In this document: piece by piece, positions 12,977 through 26,056 of the stretch
How the letters are laid out: each line of letters begins with the position of its first letter
Position numbering within the stretch: the stretch's first letter is position 1
Origin: Chrysoperla carnea
Lineage: Eukaryota; Arthropoda; Insecta; Neuroptera; Chrysopidae
Length of the DNA stretch: 64,000 bases
Reading direction: 5' to 3'
Assembly: GCF_905475395.1 (NCBI RefSeq)
Contig: NC_058337.1
Span: 112,710,368-112,774,367 of the forward strand
The notes under the pieces: model-generated
Databases searched by the model: none
What the model was told of the DNA's origin: nothing
The model's input: the letters and a program-made list of their open reading frames with translations, nothing else
Made by a program: the position numbers and the translations under genes

Positions 12977-15900
12977 TTAACTGGTATCGTTAATCACTTC
13001 CTTTAATGTATTCTCATCCACCAATTTAGTTACCGTCTCCGATATTTCACTATCATTAGTTTTAATTTGACTCGATGTTGCTATTGAAGATGTTAATTCC
13101 TCTTCAATAACATTATGTAATGGCAGTATTAAATGCTGTATCGGTTCTAAAATAACGGTTCGATCTAATGTTAAATATTTACCTTTTTCTAAAACGGTAA
13201 CAGGAACACCTAAATATTTGGAAATATGTAATGTTGGATAAACTAATTTTATACAGTTCTGAATATACGGGATTAGCTCATAAACAAAACACTTGCAAAA
13301 CAGCGTAAATTGTTCTTTTGCGATTTCTGTAAATGCTTGATGCTCATGTTGATAAAATAACAATATAATATTTGCAACGTCCTGTAATGATTGTTGCACA
13401 GTTTGGGTAACGTGATAAACTAGCGATAACGGTGCACAAACTCGTAAATCATTGAATGCTGTTAACAAACAATTACAATATTCGGCTAATGGATAAAAAT
13501 CTTGAATATTTTCTAATTTCGGTGTTGTATCATTACTATCTACTCGTTTAAGTGGATTCGAATTACTGCTACTAGAGGCAACACCTGATGTTGTGTAAAC
13601 TTTGTTGATTAGCGTAAAACTATCCATATCACGTTGAAATTTTTTTGTACCATTTGTAACGGTTTGTTTGAAGTAACGTTTTATACATTTTGTTATGATT
13701 GGTGCAATTAAACCACGAAAATCACAACCAACTTTGCTGAATGATAATCCAAAGTACATGCATTGACTTAATGTTGAACCGAATGAAGAGCCATCATCGC
13801 ATTCGTTTAGATCTTGTTCCATTGTTTTTAAAAATTGTGAAATCTGAAAAATATTATAATAATGAGACAATCATAAATCTTTTGATAATTATAGGTGAGA
13901 GATCTTGATGTCCACTTCGACGATGCCAGAAATGTTATCATAACATCGATTTTTAATTTAATAACGACCATGAAGTTACCTTTTACTTCTAAAATACTAT
14001 TTAAACTTTATTATCTTGCTTTTTAAGTTATCGTAATAGCGTGTAAATAGATTGAATAGATTTATTCAGCCCCGATTAATAGAGTCGTAGTAAGTGTTAT
14101 ATGATTCAACTTATAAAATTTGTTTACCTTTTCTTGTATCCAACTTTGAAAAATTGCAGCTTCATTAATATGTTCGTCATTTTTAGTGATCACTAATTTA
14201 TTATCATCACTGAATATTGCATTGTATTGTGTAATTATTTGGAATATATGAATTCGAGATAATTCAATTACTTTACTAAGATGCTGTGATGCTGTGAAAA
14301 AATAAAAATGAAATTAGTTATGAGTTAAATATATTGAATAGGCATAATTGGCCCAGTAAGATTGCGGGTAGTAACCTACCCGCTACACTGAAAAATTTCA
14401 ATTTAAAAAACAAGGAGTACCGCGTTATAGCCTTTACCTACTTTGTCCTCACTAAACCCCCTTCATAGCACTCGAAATATAAACAATTCCCACTTTAAAG
14501 ACAAATCCACCAAATGCTATCTTTCAGATCACATTTTCCCGCTTTACTTCCATCCCTTGAACAATAAGGCGCCGTTCGGCTATGGAGCTTGTATTTTGGT
14601 ATAGGCATTAGTTTAGAATGAATAAGTATAATTTTTTAATAGTATCTAATACTTATGTATTATGAGCAAATTTGGTATTAGCTTTACATCTTCGACTACC
14701 GTTATCGCATAAATTTAAATTATGAAATAAGTCTTATTCTGATATATTTGCTATAATTACTGTGATGTTTCATCAAAATCTGTCAATTTAAATCAAAATT
14801 TGATCCTTCAACTTCGTAGATTATTCAAAATACCTTGGATCATGTTAGCTCAACTTAGCCTCAATTAAATTTTAACAGAAAAAAAATAGGCAGTAGGAAT
14901 ATCCTTGAAAAGTGTTATAACAGCGACTTTTCTTCGCGCTCAGAGACTGTTTTATAAGTAAATCAATCATGGTAATAGACTCTTCTGTTAACTTCTTCTG
15001 TCTGACTCTCTCTCTTAAACTAGGTACTTACGTTTATCTTTTGGAATTTCATCTAAAATTGATTGTAGCCAACTATCACGAGTTTGTAAAAATTTTAAAC
15101 GTAATTCTGCTTCAGTAAATATATTCATACAACGTAAATATCCAACAGCTTGTAAACATTTTGGAAGTTGAATGTCCGAACGTAATTGTGTTAATAATTT
15201 CTGTACAATAATTAACCATAATTTTTCAACTTCACCTAATAATATCTAAAACAATGAATAATCTTAACAGAGAGGTATCAAAAAATACTGTTAAAATCGG
15301 TAGAAGGTTGAAAATAGGCTATCCCACTATTTTTGAAAAAGTACTTCAAAATGTTGATTTTGCTAATAAAAAGCCACCAAAAATTTATTTCGGAAAAATA
15401 CACACGCTTTCTTGCCAAAAACTTAAATTAAAATTTAAACCTTTTTTAAACTGTCAAAAACGCGGCATCCAATTTGATGACGTAATATGGGTATCACTAT
15501 ACGAAATAACACAAATAAGTTTGACAGATATATTCATAGACATCTGATTATAATAAATATAAATACTTATTATCTATGTATATATTATACCTAGCTGTCT
15601 ACACTGAACTAACTGATGGTCTATGACTCATACCGCTATGACATCACAGCAGGGCTTACCCGCGTTTTAGGTCACGTGATATACAGTTTAAAAATTACGA
15701 TTTTTAATTTTAATATTTTAAAAGAAAAAAGTGCTTTTATGACTCGAAATCAGAATATCTAAGTATATTTTTACATAAATTTTAACTTTTTTCAATTTTC
15801 GTGATTTATTTTTGACTAACGATAATACCCTATTGAACACTAATCTATTGGCTTAAAATAAAGAAATTCACCAATGTAATTCATATTCAAAATTTTAAAA

Positions 15901-16519
15901 GTACTCACTGTAAAAATTTGAATATCTGGATATTTATGTGCTAATCTACGTATAAAATCAACAATTTCTAATGCATCTTCATAATTTCCATCAGCAATAC
16001 TAATTTCCATTAATTCCGGTAATTGTAAGAAATCTGTTAACTGTGATGTCTTTTGAAACATTAACGTACTTAATCGACGATGTAAACTTATATCATTGGA
16101 TTCTGTTGTAAAATTTGTATATTGCTGTTCAAAATCTGGTAATTTATCAACTAATTCATTTAAAAGTGTTTCGGTTGTAGCAAATTCTTTATAAATATTT
16201 CGTGTATTTTCAGCTGTTTCAATGAATTTTTTATAATTACTTATTGCTAAATCTTGTATTTGTTGTGCAATTTCAATCGATTCTTCTTGTAAATTTTGTT
16301 TTTCCTTTTGTAACTGTTGTAAATTTAAATTACCTATTTCTTTACAATACTTTAAAAAGTCTTTTTTATCTGGCCAATTTGCTGTGAATTTAGTAAAACA
16401 AATAGTTAGGTTAATCGTTACAATAGAATTTGTATTATTTATGTACCTTCTATATCTTTTGGAAGAATTTTTAAAACGTTTTCAATATCATCTTCTATAT
16501 CTAATTTATTTTCTTCCAT
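12977..16519 (-). CDS. COG8: Conserved oligomeric Golgi complex subunit 8 (COG8), five exons
   Basis: COG8 is a peripheral Golgi subunit of the COG tethering complex, which acts in retrograde vesicle tethering inside the Golgi. Exons on the minus strand: 16519-16447, 16381-15909, 15245-15032, 14291-14128 and 13843-12977 (stop). All introns are GT-AG and phases agree throughout, giving 596 residues, close to the family's usual ~570-620. Exon 2 has the Q/E/K-rich coiled N-terminal region (about 25-110) and the family signature QLTDFLQLPELME. Exon 3 has GYLRCMNIFTEAELRLKFLQ near residue 217. Exon 5 has CMYFGLSFSKVGCDFRGL near 336. The chosen ATG at 16519 opens an acidic N-terminus (MEENKLDIEDD). 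The acidic, Ser/Thr-rich tail after ~560 is poorly conserved in the family. No disruptions seen. Identification is firm from these motifs; exon 1 is the least certain part because it is short. Confidence 0.93.
14336..14600. repeat. Family B repeat inside COG8 intron
   Basis: Within the intron between COG8 exons 3 and 4. The piece with CCCCCTTCATAGCACTCGAA and following AACAATTCC matches the middle of the family B copy near 59,340 (CCCCTTTCTAAACACTCGAA). Its boundaries are vague. Confidence 0.4.
15254..15547 (+). other. Open frame inside COG8 intron 2, not supported as a gene
   Basis: A 97-codon frame runs antisense through the COG8 intron 15,246-15,908. It is lysine/isoleucine-rich as expected of translated AT-rich DNA, with no domain, no splice context and no homologous feel. 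Listed only so that the intron content is recorded. Confidence 0.2.
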
Positions 16520-16719
16520 GATTCTAACAAATTTTTAACGATTTTCTTATTTGAATTATCACATTTGAGATTTGACACATAATCAAATTTGATTTTTTTG
16601 ACGTAACAATTCAGTCATAGATAAATTAGAATCTTTATTTACTTGTAGATGGCTCTAGTATAAGTTTAGAAATTCAAGGCGGTAATTACAAAAAAACCAT
16701 ATTGCTTTATTAAAGGAAA

Positions 16720-17356
16720 CCTTTTTATACCATGCATATATGAAATATACATAGTATATTAAGTTTAGTCCCAAGTTTGTAACGCTTAAAAATAATGATG
16801 CTAGGAAAAAAATTTTGCCATAGCTGTTCATAAAATCACCTAATTAATCCATTTCCGGTTGTCCGTCCGTCCGTCTGTGGACACGATAACTCAAAAACCA
16901 AAAAAGATATCGAGCTGAAATTTTTACAGCGTACTCAGGACGTAAAAAGTGAGGTCAAGTTCGTAAATGAGCATCATAGGTCAATTGGGTCTTGGGTCCG
17001 TAGGACCCATCTTGTAAACCGTTAGAGATAGAAGAAAAGTTTAAATGTAAAAAATGTTCCTTATAAAAAAATAAAAAACTTTTGTTTGAAACATTTTTTT
17101 GTAAACATCACTGTTTACCCACGAGGGCGTTAATTAGGTGAAAATTTTATAGTATGTATTAATATAGGAATATCAGTAGTGTGTGTCTATTTAAAAGTGA
17201 ATATCTTTTGTTATTTACGTGACGTCAAAAAAACAAACGATTGCGCATCAACACTGTCTATACATTTTTGTATGTGTTATGTGATAAAGAAATCAACACT
17301 GACTATGCATGGTATTTCAACAATTAACTCAGTCAATTGTTTCTTTTCACTTGTTT
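16720..17356 (+). repeat. Interspersed repeat, family A (copy 1, most complete)
   Basis: It starts TTTTTATACCATGCATATAT, then AGTTTAGTCCCAAGTTTGTA, GTCCGTCCGTCCGTCTGTGG, GATAACTCAAAAACC and TGGGTCTTGGGTCCGTAGGA. It ends with TTTCAACAATTAACTCAGTC. Parts recur at 38,576, 51,942 (same strand) and 37,511, 43,530, 62,520 (opposite strand). No intact ORF; class unknown. It lies ~200 bp upstream of the COG8 start codon, so any COG8 promoter must be in 16,520-16,720 or within this repeat. Confidence 0.7.
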
Positions 17357-18997
17357 AGAGTTAGATTTAAAATTATGTAATCCAAGATGGCAGGTAACTT
17401 AAGTAATGGATTGAACTAATGTTTTTTTTTGAATAATTATATTTCAAAAGCCCCCCTCTCCCAAAATTCAAGAAAATTCAAAGAATTCAGCTCAAGGAAT
17501 ACACGTTGAAAACTTCACTTTGGAACTTGCTGAGCGAATTTCAAGTAACAATCACCTCTGTCACCATCTTACCTCCCATGGAATTTCGGGCTACGTGCTT
17601 GGGAACAACTGTCTGTCCTCCCGCCTCCATTGAATAAAATAAAGAATAGAATAAAACCATTGAATAAAAAACTGCCTTTGAGACGAACTTTATTTATTTT
17701 TTTCAATTTATCTGAAACCTTGGATAGAGGGGACGCTATTATCAAGTTCCTGCTCCAGTCAAAAAACAATGTAAATCCGAGGCTGCTTACATGAATTTTA
17801 TTTTAATATTGAAAAGAATTTAAACGAAAAATTAGAAATGGTTTCTTAGATTTGTTTACAACCTTATAAACTTAGTTACAAAAATACATATGACCTAGAC
17901 GTTAAAAACGACCTTAAATAAAATAAAAAAAAAAAAAAAAAAAAATACATATCCAGATATATTTTGGTTCATTTTGGGATTTGAATAAAAATAATTTGAA
18001 ATGGGTGAAAACTCACTTGATAGATTTGTTTGAAATGTTAAAAGCTTAGTTAGAAAAATATTGAACCTTATAAAAGAGTATTAACAGTAAAAACAGTATG
18101 GATATTTATTATTCTCTAAATTTCTTCAAAAATTGTAAATAAATGATAGAGTTCATATTTTGTTTGGATGATAAATATTTTTCTTTATCATTTGAAAATT
18201 GATGGATTATTTATTAATAAAAATTTACTTTGATAAATTGATTATATCAAATTGTCATTCAGTTAATGTCATTTACTTAATGAAGTTATTACCTAAATAT
18301 TTATAAATTTTTCATAAATACAATAGTTTGCAGACTTGTTAAATTGTCCATCACTTGAAGCATGTGGGCCAATTTTTATATTTTGCGCGTCAAAGGCAAC
18401 AGTAAACTAAATCCTTCACAAGCTCATTGTAAATAAACCTAAACATAACACCAAACTGATTTTCTATACAAAAATCATACACTTATGTAATGCGTATTGC
18501 CCATCATTGCATTGATTCAAAATATTGATTGGTTCAGGCAACATACATTACATAGATGTATGTGTTTTGTATAGATGTATAATTTTCTATAAATCACACT
18601 TTGAAAGTTCAATAACTGAAAAACGTATCGTTATTTTTCGTCAGCCCCTATAAACTTTTATTCAGGATTATATATACTTAATAGACAATAAAGAATTATT
18701 ATGAAAATTAACAGTAAGTTTTTACATTACAGGGTCAATTTTAGTGCAAAATGAATTTGTATTCCGAATCTTCTGTCGAGTAAAACAATTTAAAAAAATG
18801 TTAATTTCTCGACATTTTATTCTTGAAACTAGGCGAATTTGTACATTTGCATAATTATTCTTGAATTTATTACCCTTTAAAGATTTCTTATTAAAGCCTA
18901 TGGAACAATACAAGCGCACGTATTGAATTCATTAATCATTTTTTCTATAAATACTCTTTCAAGATTTGTTATTATTGAACAATAACAATTTCTCAAA
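17357..18997. other. Intergenic region between COG8 and the ionotropic receptor
   Basis: AT-rich sequence with an A-run near 17,928-17,945. Frames at 17,569-17,769 and 18,722-18,919 (minus) look like chance. No promoter motif stands out just upstream of 18,998. Confidence 0.5.
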
Positions 18998-21900
18998 ATG
19001 AAATTATATTTTAGTTTGTTTGTATACTTTTATTGGATAAATTTTGTTCAAAGCCATGATAATTTTCAATTTATACGCCAATTTTTTGAATATAAATCAG
19101 TATCAATGGTGTCAATATTAACTTGTAAAACTACAAATGGTTATTTTAGAATTGAGATAATTTTAATTTAAATTTTCTGATAAAAAATCTTTTGGTTTTA
19201 GATTCAATGAAGAGCTATATAAATTACATGAAACAATCTAAAATCCCGACACAAATTTATTATGTAGATAAGTTTTGTGGACCAGATTTAACTAAAATTA
19301 TTGATTATCGAGAAAAATATTCAAATCATGGAATTTATTTGAATTTTTTCTGCTCTTGTGGCCAAGAAATATTAACAATGGTAGTTATTTTTGATAGGCA
19401 ACTTATTATACATATATGTAATTATAAGGATGAATTTTTGTTGACTTCGAGTTGAGACATAGTTATTGAAATAAATACCACGATGCTCGAAATAAAACAC
19501 TTTTGAAATAAAATTTGTAGCAAATTGATTGGTTTTTCAAGTGACTGAAATAGCCTCGTGTCCCGAAACCCATACGTTGGCTTGTTCCACCAGCTTATTT
19601 AAGTACTTTTGACAGTCCTGTGCTACTTTTGAAGGGAAAAAGAAATATGAATTTTATAATTTTCAGAGCTTCTGATTACCAAAAAAAAAAAAGCGAGGAA
19701 TTTCAGGATAGCTGCCGTTACGATGCCTTTGATATTTATCATTTCAAATCAGCATTCTAAAAATAATCCCCATTTAAAAAAAATGGATTCTTAACTCTTT
19801 ATACACCTTCGATCAATTTATTTCAGGTTTCAAATTATGGATACTTTCATAATTTCTATAAATGGCTATTAATCGACGATTTTGGCAATAATGAAACGGA
19901 ATCCCCAATTGGTAAAACGCTTGCTAAATTAAATGTACCTTTAAACGCAGATATCACATTGAGTGTACAAAATACTCCGAATTCACTTCAATTGTACGAT
20001 ATTTATAATCCAGGATACGTACGGGGTGGAAACTTAACAATGAAGTATTTTGGCACATGGATTAATGGAAAATTTATGGAATTATTACAATTTTCAAAAT
20101 ATTTTCAGCGAATTGATTTCAAAAAAATTACTTTGAAAGCGGCAACTGTTGTAAGTTTAGAAATTAGTCTCATACTAACCAAGAGAAAATTTTATTGTTC
20201 TTGTCCACTATTAATTTTTAATGAATTATTTTTTTCTAGGTAAAATACCAACCAAAAAACACATCTTTGGTTGATTATTTACTTGAAGATACTGGAGATA
20301 ACAATTACATGGCGAAATTTTGCTTCCAAATATTTCAGTTATTGTATGAAATACATAATTTTCGGTAATTAACTATATGTAGATCATTTTTTTTTATGTA
20401 AAAATGTGCGGTTTCGAATTTTTGATTGATGACCAAATTGCAATGGTCATTTGTACATACATATTAATTATTTTAGAGATAAAAAATCAATTCACGCAAG
20501 TATAAAGGTTTACTTCATAAACCAAATTTTACTGATAAATTTCACCATTATTTCAATAAATTTCCAGAAACAAAGTCTATTTGGGCTATGTTTGGATTAT
20601 TTTAAAGGCAACGCCCCGAAGGTCATCCAAATTCAAATAGTAGGACTGAATAGCAGGTAATGTTAAAATAATGCCTGTTTCACAATACACTTATTGTCGG
20701 GAAAGCTTCCTTTTCTAGATACAGCGTGTTGAAATTTCAGATAAAACGATATTTTTGTAAATATTTTTGAAACAACTGCTAAGAAAAATTTGAAATTCGG
20801 CACGTAATGCCCCAAGTATAGTTACACTAAGGTTGATACGGCCGCTTTTTTGGCTTTTGTAAATCTACCTAGGTCCTCCCAACGTGAGCCGTTTGACCAT
20901 TTGTGTATTTCCTTCTACTTTCATACTATTACTACACTTTTCCTATTTTTTTGTCCTCGAAAATCTGCCTGGGGCTACACACGAGAATCCTTCAATCAAA
21001 AATTTGCCGCATTTTTCTACCTTCCGCCTCTACAGCATAGTGTTGTTGGCGTAGTATCTCTACCGCTGGATTTTTTAATTTATCACGGTAATCCTTAAAT
21101 AATAATGGATCATTAGCTCATATTGTCAAATTTCACTAACTTTGTTGCAAATATAATAAAGTTATCCATGCTTGGAGCATTGATTGTCAAATTTCCAATT
21201 ATTTTAAGCAGCCGTTCTATAAGCCATAACTTCGTGTATTTATAATAGGACAATTTCCCGACTATAATTGTATTGAGAAATTATCATTATTTTAATGTTA
21301 TCTGCCATTTGATGATGTACTGTTATTATAACTTGGACCACCCTGTATAACACGTCTAAACACAGCTTATAACGACTTTCCCACCTGGATCATAGCGTAA
21401 CTTTTTTCATACCGCTTTCCTCGCTCGTATGGAGAAGACTAAGAAAAAAACGCAATCGAACTATTTTTACAGTGAAACGAGGTAATTAAAGTTTTAGTGA
21501 ACTTCCTGTTACGTATAAATCTTTAAACTTTTCCAGCCCTGATATCGTTACTGAAAATAGATGGTTTGGACCCGATGGTGGCGAGCCAGAAGGTATACAA
21601 AAGGGATTAATCGAACATAAATTTGATATATCTGCCATTACAGGCTTGTTAAAAGTAGATCGAATTCATATGATGGATTGGTCTATACCACTTTATCCAT
21701 TCCGTACCTCTTTTGTATTCCAAAATCCAGATACCACGTCAATATCAAATATTTTTCTAAGTCCTTTTACTTATGATTCTTGGTATGGAGTCCTGTTAAT
21801 TTTTATTTTATTTGTATTAATTTTTTCTATAAGTTATGATAGTGATCGACAAATGCCAATTACTGGTGGTGTAGATGCTACAAGTGCAGCTGTAATTGTT

Positions 21901-24018
21901 ACTTTGGGTGTTCTTTGTCAACAAGGTACTTGGCTAGAACCACATAGAAATTCGGGGAAATTTCTATTGTTTTCGATACTCGTATCAAGCGTTTTAGTAT
22001 ATAATTTTTACACTTCGAGTGTTGTTTCATCCTTATTGAGTGCAAAACCAAAAACTTTAGATACATTTCAAGAATTAGCACGAAGCCCTTTACAAATTGG
22101 CTTAGAAGATCAACCATATACAAGAACGATATTCCAAGTAAGATATTAAGACTTTTTGGAAATACACGGAGAAGTTTTTTGAGTACCTATTGATTTGAAA
22201 ATGATAGTTTGTAATTTTTGATTCGTTGTTAGACGAGGTCAAATATTGATACCATTTTTTGTTTTGTTGGGTGTTTGACAACTATAGACAATTGATTATG
22301 TCTTAAAAAACAGGGCAATAAGGAACCAAGATGTTCAAGAGTTTTTATTGCAAGAATCATTCAATGGGCTATTAAAGAAGAAAAACCAGCGGAGTGCTGT
22401 TACATTACAGGGTGAAAATTGAAGATAGGGGTGAAAAGCACCCATTTTGGTTTTTGCCATATATTTCGTAAACAAAGCAAAATTTCGATAAATTTTTCGT
22501 ACAGAATCAAATTTAATTTAAAAAAAAAAAAATAACTAATCCGATGCTAAATTGAAATCTCTACAAAAAGTTTTTTATAAAAACATAAAATTCATCGAAA
22601 TTTTGCTTAGTTTACAAGATATTTGAATAAAACCAAAAGAGGTGCTTTTTCACCACTATTTTCAATTTCCATCCTCTAATTTAATTGAACTTTTTTCTTC
22701 TTTAATTACCCATTGAATTGATTTCTGCAATAAAAACCCATGAACGTCATAGTTCTTGTCAATATGACATAATCTAATAGCTATATAAGTCATACAAAGC
22801 TTTCAAGAGGTATTCATCAAAAACTATTTATTAAGAAACCACGAAAGGAGGATAAAGATAAATTTCGGTACAAAAAATCACTAAAATCGTATTGATTTGG
22901 TATTTTATGCCAAAAACTTGAAGTTTTCGAAAAAAAAAAATTCTCCGTGTTAAATTACAAATTTTTGGATGTTAACTTAACTGTTAAAGGGGTTTAATTT
23001 ATAGGTAACTAAAAATCCGGATATAAAATATTTATATAATTTAAAAGTTGCAAAGGCCAAAATCGATCCATACAATATTAGCATTCCAGATGGCATTGAA
23101 TTAATAAACAAAGGAGGTTGGGCTTACCATGCTGAAACAAATTCTTTGTATCCATCAATTTCACGTTTATTTGATCAAGATAAAATCTGTAAATTGGGTG
23201 AAATTAATTTATTTCCACCGGCCTATTTACAGTTCATGTTACCACGATTTAGTCCTTATGCCGAAATGTTTAAAATCAGGTATCTTATCTTCAGATATTA
23301 TATATTCAGATATTAATATATTCAGATATTAATATATTCAGATATTATATATTCAGATATTATATATTCAGGTATTATATTTGTGTATTTAATCCGTAAC
23401 ATTCGCCTAAATTAGGTCTAGGGCCAGTATACATTTTGGCAACTCATTCTATTAAGATCAGTAATTTGAGAGGCTGTTATCAAGGTGAGAGCCCTCTTCT
23501 TATTCAAGTAGGAAGATAACTGAACATCAAATTGAAAATTCATTCGATCCGAAATTGTGACAAACGGCTGTATGCGTTGATCTAAAAATCGGAAAGAGAT
23601 GCGACCTAAAAACGTAACTTCATGTGCCGTTACCGAAACAAGTCAAATTTTTTTTTAAATTTTAAACGTATTTTTAACTTTTGAAATTAAATAAAGCGGA
23701 TGTAGCGAATTAATATCGAAATTTGCGTCAAACTTAATAATTAATATAATTTTCAATTTTAGCCAATATCGCCTAGTAAATAATGGCATCTATAAACGGT
23801 TTTTAAAACAATATTATCATGAAAAACCAGAATGTTTTTCAACTACGCTGTTAGTCCAAGTAAATTTAGGTCCAATAACACCAGCATTTTTTCTACTTTC
23901 CGTTGGAATGATGGCCGCTGTAATTATTTTTATATTTGAAAATCGTCATAGAATTCGTTTTAAATTACAATCGATTATTCAAAAACAAAGAGTTCGAAAA
24001 GAAGATTGGAAGAATTAA
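18998..24018 (+). CDS. Variant ionotropic receptor (Ir75-like), seven exons
   Basis: A chemosensory ligand-gated cation channel of the insect IR family, expected in the dendritic membrane of olfactory neurons with a co-receptor. Exons: 18998-19139, 19202-19380, 19827-20150, 20240-20364, 21537-22137, 23005-23279, 23763-24018. All introns are GT-AG with consistent phase; 633 residues. A signal peptide is visible (1-20, MKLYFSLFVYFYWINFVQS). The first ligand-binding lobe has RWFGPDGG (265-272) and the iGluR-type arginine R299 (LLKVDRIHMMDW). M1 is ~339-358, pore loop near LGVLCQQGTWLEP, M3 within YNFYTSSVVSSLLS. The second lobe has GGWAYHAET and ICKLGEI, words typical of the Ir75 group; M4 is ~587-607, with a short basic tail. 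The first donor (G|GTTATT) and the 62-nt first intron are the weakest splice choices. Family certain; Ir75 placement probable. Confidence 0.88.
22333..22745. repeat. Long imperfect inverted repeat in IR intron 5
   Basis: The left arm (about 22333-22512) starts GTTCAAGAGTTTTTATTGCA and includes TTCAATGGGCTATTAAAGAA, GGTGAAAAGCACC and AAAGCAAAATTTCGATAAAT. The right arm (about 22560-22745) carries the reverse complement of each in order and ends TTTTTATTGCAG (complement) / GGGTTTTTATTG. Arms are ~180 bp with a short A-rich loop. It is a fold-back element in the 866-nt intron 22138-23004; if transcribed it would form a long hairpin. Confidence 0.75.
23290..23381 (+). repeat. Minisatellite, six 15/16-bp units
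   Basis: Two unit variants, TTCAGATATTATATA (A, 15 bp) and TTCAGATATTAATATA (B, 16 bp), occur in the order A-B-B-A-A-A', the last carrying one change. It begins 10 bp after the donor site of IR exon 6, inside the intron. Confidence 0.85.
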
Positions 24019-24159
24019 TTGGAGCTAATTTCAAAACATGCAACGATTTTTTTTTTGTACACATAAAGCAAAACAAAATAGATTTGTAACATATTTCTGA
24101 CAGGAAAATTAGTTTTAAATCAAAGAAAATTGTATGAAAATTATGTTATTTATAAATTC

Positions 24160-24165
24160 AATAAA
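24160..24165 (+). terminator. Polyadenylation signal AATAAA of the IR gene
   Basis: A canonical AATAAA lies 142 bp downstream of the IR stop codon, in AT-rich sequence. It is a plausible 3' end; the cleavage site cannot be fixed from sequence. Confidence 0.45.
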
Positions 24166-24539
24166 TAGTTTAGTAAGCATTTAAAATTCATATGACCTTA
24201 TATTCTATGCATTAAGAAATTTTAGATGGACCTTATTTTTCAGATTGCGGTATACTGTTTGTTTTATAAATTATATAGTCGGTTTAGAATGAAAACGTCG
24301 CACACCTCAAAAAAGTTCTAATGTCATTTCACATTAGATAAAACCAGGTCCGTAACTAGGACGTGGCAAAGAAGGCCCCCGACACCGGCGCATAAGAAAT
24401 AGAAGCACAAAACAAAGCGTATGTTTTATACGTAAAACAAAAAGTTAGTAAATAATCATGAAAGAGGCGCTCATTTATTTACATTACATAATTTTACATT
24501 TATTTTATTTACATAAAATCATAAAGTAAAAAAATTTGA

Positions 24540-25320
24540 TGAAAATGAAATTTTTTTGATAACACAGGCAAATTTGATCCGATCTTATTGGAATTTTTTT
24601 GAAACCCACTAATTTTGGGTCATTATTTTCAGTTGTGATGTCAATTTTTCGCTAGCTATCACTTATGTGATTAATTCCGGGACCAGGATTCCACATTCTT
24701 GAAACCTATTAGAGCTAGGTTAATTTTGATAACAAATTTGAAAAGTATGACCCAAATTTAGTAGAATTACATACTTCGTTCATCAAAATTGAATAAAATT
24801 TGAATGTGATAGAGCAAAATAAAATATTTTGGATTCTGATGACGTCATAAAGTTAAAAAATTTGATTTTTTTGATAAAACAGGCAAATTTGATCCGATCT
24901 TATTAAATTTTTTTTTGAAAACCACTTATTTTGGGTCATTCTTTTCAGTTGTGATGTCAATTTTTCGCTAGCTATCACTTATGTGCTTAATTCAGGGACC
25001 AGGATTCCACATTCTTGAAACCTATTAGAGCTAAGTTAATTTTGATCACAAATTTGAAAAGTATGACCCAAATTTAGTAGAATTACATACTTGGTTCATC
25101 AAAATTGAATAAAGTTTGAATGTAATAGAGCAAAATTAAATTTGTTGGATTCTGATGACGTCATAAAGTTAAAAAATTCGTTTTTTTTGATAACACAGGC
25201 AAATTTGATCCGATCTTATTGAATTTTTTTTTGAAACCCACTAATTTTGGGTCCTTCTTTTCAGTTGTGATGTCAATTTTTCTCTAGCTATCACTTATGT
25301 GTTTATTCCGGCTTTTGCAT
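24540..25320. repeat. Tandem repeat, ~315-bp unit, about 2.4 copies
   Basis: The word CAGGCAAATTTGATCCGATC occurs at 24565, 24880 and 25196, giving spacings of 315 and 316 bp. Units are near-identical with scattered substitutions. Each complete unit carries the palindrome TGACGTCA (24840 and 25156), AGTTGTGATGTCAATTTTTC and GGGACCAGGATTCC. No open frame spans a unit. It behaves like a short satellite block; class unknown. Confidence 0.85.
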
Positions 25321-26056
25321 GTTTTAACCGATGATATCTAACTTTTTACCGCAACCTTGTGGTAGAAATCCTAATGAAATGACTATGAAATACATATATA
25401 AATTAAACATATTTGATGCTTTAATTGCAATTTTTTGCAATATCGCTTATCCATGACAAAGTTAGATTCATTGATGGAAGCCGAACATGAAATGTAAGAA
25501 ATTTCCAGCTATCTTCACTATTTATGATTATTGTGTTTTTGAGACGAATTTTCAGTGGAAAATATAATTTTATTCCTTTATTCGATTGCACTTTACTTTA
25601 CTAACACCAAAGAATACAGATACATACTGTATTATTTGCTAAAACCATTACAACGATCAATAAGAATAAGTTTTTATTCTTACAATTGTTGAAAAAAATA
25701 ATGAGCAAATATCAATATAGATAGAGCTACCATTCTCACTCTCACAATTTGTTTCATTTGATGCATGATTCAGATTCTCCCTAATAGATGGTAAAATGAG
25801 ATTTTGTGTTGTATTATACAATGATATTGATAGATGACGGTGTTGTACTTAAAAGCTTCGTAACTCTGAGCCCATTTTAGGGTATATGTTTAATACAGTA
25901 GCCAGTAGGTAATAGTATCTCACTAGTCACTATCCCAATATATAACATAAATACCTGTATAAATTACTAAAGTAACCTGTTATCTTCGTCGTAGGGAATA
26001 TGAATCTGAATCCTGAAACCTTTTTCACTAAAATTTGAGTTTCTTCTCTCCAAATA
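25321..26056. other. Gene-free stretch
   Basis: Nothing recognisable beyond AT-rich sequence. Confidence 0.5.

Noticed and set aside
15254..15547. 97-codon plus-strand frame
   Set aside because: Lies in a COG8 intron, antisense, with no recognisable feature.
15840..16061. Separate small minus-strand gene
   Set aside because: It is the 3' part of COG8 exon 2 read through the donor at 15,908 into the intron.
19959..20243. Stand-alone 94-codon gene
   Set aside because: It is IR exon 3 read on past its donor at 20,151.
20451..20660. Possible extra IR exon between exons 4 and 5
   Set aside because: Joining exon 4 (phase 2) to it leads to stop codons, whereas exon 4 joins 21,537 in frame to give NFRPDIVTENRWFGPDGG.
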